From: Glossina fuscipes
Lineage: Eukaryota > Arthropoda > Insecta > Diptera > Glossinidae
Assembly (NCBI RefSeq): GCF_014805625.2
Contig: NW_023998454.1
Span: 1,193,752 to 1,257,751 of the forward strand
Direction of reading: 5' to 3'
Length of the DNA stretch: 64,000 bases
The notes under the pieces were generated by a model. The model saw nothing but the letters and a program-made list of their open reading frames with translations. It did not search any database and was not told the origin of the DNA. Positions 60,965 to 64,000 of the stretch are shown in pieces. Both the position numbers and the translations under genes were made by a program. Each line of letters begins with the position of its first letter. The stretch's first letter is position 1.

Positions 60965-63900
60965 ACGGCGCAACTTGCTGATGGTTTAGCTCAAAGCAAC
61001 AAGCTGACCTTTTTAAATGAGGCTGTCGTGGATATTCATTCGGCTTTATCGTCCATGTTAACGGCTCGCTTGCTCTGAATCGTTTTTATTCACACAGCTT
61101 TGGAAATCGCAGCGCATAACCTGTGATCACCCAGAAGGATCTAGCAATTTTATCCTTCAAATTTAGCCGGAAAACTCAAGTTTCCCGTAAGTACCTTTTT
61201 TTGGCACGACTCTACACTTTTTTAAAGGTTCAATTTATACTCCCATTAAAATAGAACAAATTTAAAAGTAGGGATTAAATTCCTTTCTCTTCCACGCTTT
61301 TCTTCTCTTCAGCTACCGTCTGTTCTCTGTTACAAGATAATTAAAATTTTTATATTTTTCTATTTACATAAATTTTCAACTAACGACGAATTAATCTCTC
61401 ATTGTTCTAAAGTTCTTACGCAACTCTATTAAAATTATGTCAATAATTTTTTCGTTTAATCATTAGTTTTGTGGATTTCTCTGATCTATTTATATAATAT
61501 AGTCTTTATTATTACTATTCTTTGTTTTCTCTGAATTTTGCCACAATACTATTAGCAATGATTGTTCAGCTGCAATGGATACATTTGATACATTTCTCAT
61601 GTAATCCCAAAAAGAATTTAAAACAGTTTCAATTTATTTTGATTAACGAAAGGATGATAAAAAAAAGACAAACAAAGTATTTTAAAGCTCGTCTCATGTA
61701 AAACAAAGTCAAAGAAGACGAGAATTTAAGTAAGTAAGGAACTCATGTATACATATGTATGTATGTATATATTTTTGAAATGCTTGCTACACCTTAACTA
61801 CCTCCATTTATATAAACGTTATAAACGTTATTCGTGGAATATTGTATATGTCTGTCCGTATATAGGTAGGTATGTATGTATTTATCATTAGGATACATGG
61901 TAATGTGCTCATTTTGTTTTCATATAAAAAGGGTTTAATTAATTTAAGTGAAGTCTTTTGCTTGACCAAAACAAGTAAATAAGTAAAAGCCAAGGAAGTA
62001 CAAAATTTTCTTATATTAAATTTAATTATTCAAAAGTATTTATATTATATATTAAGCTAAATTATCATCATTGGATTATATACTTTAGCGATAATATAGA
62101 AAATATTTCTATTTCACAAAAATCACTATGTCTTTCATGCTATTATACAACTGTTTTACAACCTAATAGAGTTCCAGGATTCGAGTTTTAAAATTACTCT
62201 TAATTTTAATATTTTTCTTTTCTCTTTTATATTTTCGTAATACAAAAAAAAGAGATATTTAATTATGATAATATAAGTGTAATGTATATGGGCGTTTGTA
62301 CATTAAATGAATATGAAAAGATGATTTAGGAGATATGAATGCTATCTAAAGATTTCTTTAGAAGAAATCATGTAAAGAAAACATTATTTATTTCTTTTTT
62401 TTTACATTCATCACAAGGAGTACATTAGATGTATCGATTGGAGATTCCATAAAGGAATGTTTTTAATCAACATGAACAACGGATATGATTTAGTCACGTT
62501 TGATAGTCTGTACATAAATCTGGATCGGGATTACCGCGCAAAATTTTGGCTGGAAAAAAGACATCTTGGTCTCAAGTTTCTTCTCATGTAATCTAGCAAA
62601 CACCGACTGTTTCTCTCTTTTCCTTAAGTATTCTTTTCCAGTATTAAGTTCGAGTTAAGTACATTTTGCCTGCTTGGAATATTTCGATAATCAGGTAAAG
62701 CGGTGCAAGTATTCGCTTGTAATTATTACGATATCATTTTTAATTCATACGACTACCCATAAGATGCTGCCAAGTTGTATCAAAGTTTACGCGATGCACA
62801 GTATCTATGAAAGTAAACATACTCCATCTTGTAATGAACGATCAAACGTGATTTCCTTTTTTAATTTGGCGCAAAAATTATACAATAATTGTTGGTATTT
62901 AAGTGTCAGTTAGCAATTTTTTGTTAGTTCTTGTTGGGTTGTACGCGTACGCTATAATTGTTATAATTATTTACTGTTATACGATAACGGGAGGAGAAAA
63001 CCTCGCAAGCCCTACGGTATGCAATGAAAATTGAAAAATATCCTATACCACGTGCTTGAAATTGTTCGCAACAAAAGAATTTAAAGAAAATTAAATGCGG
63101 GCCTTGATAAGATGCATATGCATAAGCATACACAGGCAATATAAAGGTGGCTTTTTTCTTAAATATAATAATATAAAAATAATATGAAAAAATGAATTTC
63201 TAAAATAAGCAAGTTACTTATGTGATTCAAAGATTTTATGACAACTTCGTCTATGCTTTGAAGAGGTTTTGCTCTATATTTGCGACCACATACGTCGCCA
63301 GAGCTAAACGGTCGTTTGAATTATATATATGTAAACTACCGTGCATAAATCAGAGGGACATATATATAACAATTAGTTGAAATATGTTGTATGTGTAGGG
63401 AAAACTAGAACGACGCCAACCGCATAAGGGTTTTATAAGTCGAAAAGCATTGAATTGAAAACATCGTAAATGCGAATGATTAGTAATTACTGCAGGTTTG
63501 TAATGATGACGATTTGCGTTATATGAGCAGAACGATCCATACATTTTTAAATCGGTACGCAGCAGCTCGCCTGTAATCTTTCTAGAAGATATCATAATTA
63601 ATTAAAAAAAGAAACTAATAAACTTCCGACTTGTTTCTCTTCGACAGTAAAACTTTGCAAATACTTGCTGGCCCTTTATCTAATCGCTTCCTTGAGTTGA
63701 TACCAATGTGGCGAACTGCGTTTTTCTTGTGTTTTTTCGCGTTAATATTTCATAAGACGTGTAATCCTTTTTCTGCTGTACTGTTAACAATTTCCGGCAA
63801 TTTACACTACATAATAATGTGATCAAAAATTTAGATAAATTTTCAAGTTAAACTGCGCAGGTATACCGAATATAAGAAATTTTTTTTTTCTAAATTGGTA

Positions 63901-64000
63901 GTTCTGTGGCAGACATCTTTCCCAAATTTCACACTTTAAACGTGATCGGTGTTTCAGCTGCGTTTTGTACGACACAAAAATTATTTTTTCTGAATTTTAT
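60965..64000. other. No supported gene; TATG/GTAG microsatellites near 61745-61885
   Basis: AT-rich. Small frames (62674-62913, 63350-63595, 63631-63822) lack motifs and splice support. Poly-T runs at 62393-62403 and 63880-63890. Confidence 0.45.

Noticed and set aside
1..64000. CRISPR arrays, bacterial operons, replication origins
   Set aside because: Nothing of this kind is present; the sequence is eukaryotic with introns and animal transposons.

Overview
The window reads as nuclear DNA of a higher fly (Diptera): AT-rich, GT-AG introns of insect size, mariner, non-LTR and many short dispersed repeats, and protein similarities closest in style to Drosophila families. A tephritid-like genome is my best guess from the repeat style, but that is inference. 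Three runs of N (22715-22814, 35315-35414, 52856-53255) show that this is a draft assembly.

Gene content is sparse. The only complete gene I can support is a three-exon lipocalin on the + strand (48333-49669) with a signal peptide, the G-x-W-Y lipocalin motif, four cysteines and a hydrophobic, GPI-like tail that appears only when the phase-2 intron is spliced correctly. Just downstream (about 50129-51395) is a decayed tandem lipocalin copy. At the left end, on the - strand, is the first coding exon of an SLC26-type anion transporter (1755-2247); the remaining exons lie beyond the left edge. Upstream of it is a frameshifted Tom40-like mitochondrial import-pore pseudogene (about 3480-3925). A few other open stretches with plausible splice sites (18.4-19.5, 25.1, 40.8-41.8, 60.7-61.0 kb) may be real exons, but I do not recognise their products.

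The rest is mostly repeats. 6.5-8.3 kb and 13.7-22.1 kb hold copies of at least three short repeat families (A, B, C here), several ending in the same palindrome plus a CTTACTTGTT-type terminus, and two inverted copies of a mariner remnant joined to repeat A. Those two copies are nearly identical over about 445 bp and much more diverged to the left, which suggests gene conversion. 23.4-23.7 kb is an unusual GC-richer run of hairpins made of two tandem units with one compensated base pair. 24.1-24.4 kb and 42.9-44.3 kb are dead non-LTR retrotransposons, the second a collapsed Jockey-like element. Two more mariner fragments lie at 55.2-55.6 and 59.9-60.4 kb; the latter keeps a readable DD34D catalytic spacing. 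Long stretches (8.3-13.7, 28.9-36.5, 44.9-48.2, 55.6-59.9 and 61-64 kb) show little beyond simple repeats.

The genes do not form an obvious pathway: an anion transporter and a secreted, probably membrane-tethered lipocalin sit in a repeat-rich intergenic or intronic landscape.
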